From Glandiceps talaboti (lineage: Eukaryota > Hemichordata > Enteropneusta > Spengelidae): a DNA stretch of 36,000 nt. The translations under genes were made by a program, and so were the position numbers. The notes below the pieces were generated by a model. The model did not search any database and was not told the DNA's origin. It was given only the letters and a program-made list of their open reading frames with translations. Shown here one piece after another: positions 26,301-32,300 of this stretch. Positions within the stretch are counted from its first letter, which is position 1, and each line of letters opens with the position of its first letter. The stretch is taken from assembly GCF_964340395.1 (NCBI RefSeq), contig NC_135551.1:26728380-26764379 (forward strand). The letters are read 5' to 3'.

Positions 26301-29300
26301 GGTAAATAATATAAGGTATGTATAGTCACGTATATTTCAGGAAAATAATATAAGGTATCTATACACGTATGTTTCAGGTAAATAATATAAGGTATGTATA
26401 GTCACGTATGTTTCAGGTAAATAATATAAGGTATGTATACACACATATATTTCAGGTAAATAATATAAGGTATGTTTACACGTATGTTTCAGGTAAATAA
26501 TATAAGGTATGTGTACACGTATATTTCAGGAAAATAACCCATATACATAATGCATTAGGAGTGGAGGTGTGGTGGTAAGGATGGGTATCCTATTTGAAGT
26601 CTGGGTCTAGGGAGATGATAGTTGTATGTTGTACCAATATTTGGGAGGTGTGTGGTCAGGAATAGTGGTAGAGATTGGTGTTCTATCTTATAGGAACTGT
26701 TCATTATTGGGGAGGGGTTTGAGGGTCAGGGGGATGATAGGGATGGGTGTTGTCAGGAATAATGGTAGAGATCGGTGTTCTATCTTATAGGAACTGTTAA
26801 ATATTGGGGAGGGGTTTGAGAGTCAGGGGGGATGATAGGGATGGGTGTCGTCTTATAGTTCAGCTGGGAGAGGTTAGGGGAGGTGGTGGCTTATCATTTT
26901 GATTTCATTTTCCATATTTTACAGTGTAGATATCCTGAGTGCAGCAGCAAGCTGTCTAAGAGACATCTTTTCAACATCAACTGGTGTCAAGTTTTACGAA
27001 GACTACAAAGCCAAGAACATTGATAAAGTTCTTTTTTACCTGTATCCATTTAAACCACATAGAAAGAGGGTATGTATTCACAGAAAGGTCAAGAATAATA
27101 AATTATGTACATTTGAATGATAAATGACTTTTTTGTGCATTGCTGCACATAATATGCATATCGCATAGTATGTAATTTGCATAATATTGTGCATAACATG
27201 TCACTTTGTTTGGTTGTAGACTCTGCAGAGAATGAATCCTACATATCACATGCACACTTTACATACTAAATTTTAGTCAACTGAATATTCACTTCCTTTC
27301 CACTGATATACAATATACGAAAACACCTTTAAGCCATAACATTTTTAATATAATAATTCCATGTATTACATTGCTAGGTGTTGAATGTCACAGCTGCCTC
27401 TACAGATGAGGAGACTTTTGCTTCATCCATTGGAGACCCGTTACTATGGATGCCAGATCATGACAACCATGACAAATGGATCTGTAACCTAGCAACCACT
27501 TTGATAGAAAGTGAAGCCTTTGGTGATGAGTTCTTGAGATTACTTACTCCAATATGTAAAGTCAAGGTAATTAAATTACACTAAGATTTAAATTTTATAG
27601 ATCTGTTACTGTTACAGAACTTGAGTATCACAAAATACTTAAAGGGCCACAAGCTGAGTTTATACATTTTTTGGATGTAATTTTTTCCACATATGTAAAA
27701 GGTACTTACAATATTCTATATACTGAAACATACTTAACCATCATTTGCAGTAGACTGAACTCAAACCTGGTATTAAAATATAACTTATAAACAATCCAAT
27801 GCCATAATGTAGCATACATATCAAAACATGTTCATGAAATCTCTACTATGCAATCAACTGTTCTAACAATACCAGAAGGAAATTGTAAAAAAAAAATATA
27901 TATAAAAATAAGAAAATAAGCATCAACATTACATTAAACATTATTTATAGTTTAATCAGGGCTCACTTGAGTGGAAAGCTTATAAACTTAGCGTGTGCTA
28001 CAACACTCATGGTTCTGTGTACAAGTCAAAACAAGCATAGGGACATAAAGCAGAGGAATACTACCGTAACTATAAAATTAATGGCTTTTTGTCAATAAGC
28101 TTTCAAGCTTTCTCTGGTATTATCTGACAGAGTAAACACAATTTGAAGCCATAAATGATGTGAAACACTGTAAACTACAAAACAAATACATGTTCTTCCT
28201 ATTGGTGATAAGTTAAGCTATTACTTCAGGATAATGTGAAAGCTGCCGCCAAATTTTAAGCGGTATTTCTTAAACACAAAAACTGTTTATGACTTGTTAT
28301 TTGATTTTCTGTGCTTTGCTGGTTGACTACCCATTGTTCTGTAAATTACTGTTGAGGTGACTTATAAGTCTACTCGTTGGGCTGGGAGGTGTTATTATTT
28401 ATTGTTCTTTTTTTGTCAATGTAAACTTTTCAGGTAAACCTCATGTCACTATAATAAACAATTATACTATACTATACTATACTATACTATACTATACAAG
28501 ATGGTGACTTTGTTTATTTATCATGTATTACAAACTTGATAAAAATGATAACATTTGTGTATAATCCAAATAAGTATAGTAATTAGTAACCTGAAAAAAA
28601 ATTTGATTACAAAACTCTGGATCTAAAGTATCTTTGAGCCCACAGTAATACATACAACTTGACCAAAATTGTCCTTTATGACGACCACAAGACAAATCTT
28701 GGAGGTGTGCTACAATTTGAAATATTCTTGTATTTACAAAATTGTTTTCATTATTTTTATTAGGTTGAGTTCAGTGAGAAGATACTACCCTATCTAATAC
28801 ATGAAATCTTACTGACTGGTAATGATACATACAAACAAGTCATCTCTCATCAGATACAGAATTTCTTTGCCAAACATTGCGGTAACTTAGAAGACAGTAG
28901 TAGAGCTACTACACCATTACCAATGTCAGGTAATGTGAATTTATTAATTAAACTGACTAAAATATATCTGAAATGATGGGGGGGGGGGGGGTGCTGTGGG
29001 CTGTGCAGGGCTGGTGGTGGGGGTGGTATCTGGTAGCAAGTACACATATTTTGTATTAAACTTGTAAGTTCTTGTGGCAAAACCTTGAAATATCTTTGGT
29101 TAACAACTTATATCGCGGTAATATGTCATTTCACAAAGTATTTTAGGTGCTATGAATTTGTTCATTTGGTGAATACAGTGAATTCATGGAAAGACATTCT
29201 CATGATTTGGATAAAAGTCACACAACTTTTTCATAATTTGGTCACAAGTTTCATGTGTTATACGTACCTGAAGACTTCAGTCTGGTCACTAAATCTGCAT

Positions 29301-32300
29301 TTTGCAACCAAAGAAATATGGCCATCATTAATTACATGTAAGTTGTATTGGAAGTGATAGACTGTAAGATACGTCATGACGTTTCACCCTCACCAGCCTC
29401 CTCTCTCAGTGTGTTAGGGGTTGGCCGATGTTTGAGGGCGCCCCGTCACGGCGTACCTTACAGACTATGGAAGTGATAAATCATTACAAAAAAACCCTGA
29501 AGTAACTGTTAAAACTGATATATTGAGTAAGGGGTTATTGTTAGTGTTTGTTATGGCTGCATTTGTGAAAATTAACATTTGAATCAGTTCTTTTGAATTT
29601 TTAAATGAGAGAAAGTGAATTGTAATATTTGTTAATTTACTTTTGTTCAACATGTAATTTTCAGGTGACTCTAGTTCTTCTAAGATAAGTAAGCAGTCCA
29701 TGAGAACAATGTTAGAAGTTATACATTATCTCAGACAACAGAATAAACCTAAACCTGGGTAAGTCAAGATTAATAACATCTGACAGAAGATAAATCACCA
29801 GTGAGGCATAATTACATGTAAATATTCAAGAACGTCTCCCTGAACTTCGAACTTTTTTATCAACTATTTGAACAAGATATATATTTTACCAGCAAGTAAA
29901 ATATAAAGAAAAATAAAAAGCAAGTAAAGTGAATAGATAACAGTGAAGTAAATGTATTCAGAACACACAAATAAGAAAATATCCCCTCAGTCACTTAGTA
30001 CGAACATAAACAATAGACAGATGCTTGTGTTGTCAACGATACAAACAAATTTCAAAAAATAGCTTGAGTCTTTAGTCAGAAAGACATTTAGATGTTATTC
30101 CCCAATATTTTCTTCATTCAGCCAAGGAAAATACAAGTGACCTAAGGGGCCTTAAGCCGCCCTTTATCACTACGAATTGCTAGACGAGTAGTGACAAAAC
30201 CCTTTATCACAAGTATTTTGCAGCTGAATGAAGAATAATATTGGAGAATAACATAATTATATCAGCTGCAGTACTTTCAAAGAAAAATCGGACAATTTTG
30301 AACTTTTTGACTCATTTTAAACACAGCAGAACAGTGATGTAGACACGAGTTGTCGTGACACAGACTTGCGATGTCATGACACAGAACAATTAGAGTATAT
30401 ATTCCATAATTTTTGTTCAACTTGGCTCATGCATTAATACTGTATATCATGTAATAAAGTTGATATACAAGCAACATTTTTGCGATTGCAAGATTTCCAA
30501 GTGGACTAAATATGACTATTGTTTTTTATACAGGAGAGCCAGTAAAACCATGGCAACAGTATGGGAGAATAACTTTTGGCTAGATATAGACTACCTACAG
30601 ATTGCTAAAGCAGCACAGAGCTGTGCTGCCCACTTCACTTGTGCCTTGTATACTGAAATATGGTGTGATATACAAAAGTAAGTTTACATTGAATTTCTTC
30701 AAACATGTGCAGGATAAAAAAAACTCAATATAACCAAATTTCTTTGTTCCAGCTAATGAATGTTATTTTCATGTCTAATATAAAATGAGTCAGAAATTAA
30801 AGGTACACAATAAAAACTAGTTATCAATGGAGCAAAGTTAAACATTTTTTACAAGATTCAAAATAGTGTGTGGAAAGACACTAATTTTCAAGAGAAACTC
30901 TTGGAAGTAGCTATACAAACAATGTATAAATTATAAAATGCTTGATCCATTTGTCATACCAATCTAATAATGTCATACCAAATGAATGTTATGAGACATT
31001 CATGCAGATACTCCAGGCATAAATTTCAAGTACTGTATGCTCCATGCATCTCTTCATTTTTACATTCTACAGATCAAAATCAACTAAGACTAACAAAGAT
31101 AGTGAAGAAGACTTAATGAGTCAAGGGAGTCAGAACAGTATGGAAATATTGAGTTCATTGTCATCACATTCATCAATCAATGTCCAGTCACTCTTACTGG
31201 AAGCCTATAGTAGTATTGGGGAACCTGATGGTGTGTATGGATGTGGTGCTGGTAGGTCTACAGACACAGCAGCAAGGTATGTATCAATGTCACCACATGA
31301 TGGTGTGTATGGATGTGGTGCTGGTAGGTGTACAGACACAGCAGCAAGGTATGTGACAATGTCACCACATGATGGTGTGTATGGATGTGGTGCTGGTAGG
31401 TCTACAGACACAGCAGCAAGGTATGTGATAATGTCACCACATGATGGTGTGTATGGATGTGGTGCTGGTAGGTCTACAGACACAGCAGCAAGGTATGTGA
31501 TAATGTCACCACATGATGGTGTTATGGATGTGGTGCTGGTAGGTCTACAGACACAGCAGCAAGGTATGTGATAATGTCACCACATGATGGTGTGTATGGA
31601 TGTGGTGCTGGTAGGTGTACAGACACAGCAGCAAGGTATGTGATAATGTCACCACATGATGGTGTGTATGGATGTATGGTACCACATGATGTATGTAGCA
31701 ATGTCACCACATGATGTATATTGCAATTTCACCACATGGTGAATGGATATGAGTGTGTTAGGTCTACAAACACAGCAGCAAGTTAAGTATGTGACAGTGT
31801 CATCTCATGATGGCATGTATGGATATAACACTAGCAGATCAGTTGTTTTGCTAAAAGTTGTAAAACTCTGGTTCTAGAACACCCCTACACATATGTATGG
31901 TAAACATTAACTATGAATCTTTGTTTTACAGGATCCACACATATGAACACGAACATGCATGGGATAAAGCATTGACAGCATATGACTTAGAAATACAAAC
32001 ACCATTGATGTCAACTCAGATTGGGCTATTACAGGTTGGTATATAATTAAATGTATACACACACTGAAGGAAGTGGATAAAAACAAAAGATTACATAGTT
32101 TGGCCACTAGGGGTGCTGTTCAGCTTTGGACCAGAAGTGGCCATGATAGTTGGATATTAAGCTTAGCCCCCTTTGGTCATTTCTCAGTATTTGTTGGCAA
32201 CAGTAGGTTGCATCCCAAAACAATTTTGTTTTAAGATCACATTACTTTCAGTAACTCACAAAGTTGTATTAGCTACATTCTGTTGATTGTTTTATGTATA

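Noticed and set aside
31205-31710. - strand open frames with Pro-His-Pro-Tyr-Thr-Pro repeats
   Set aside because: Reverse shadow of the 72-bp ATM repeat array.
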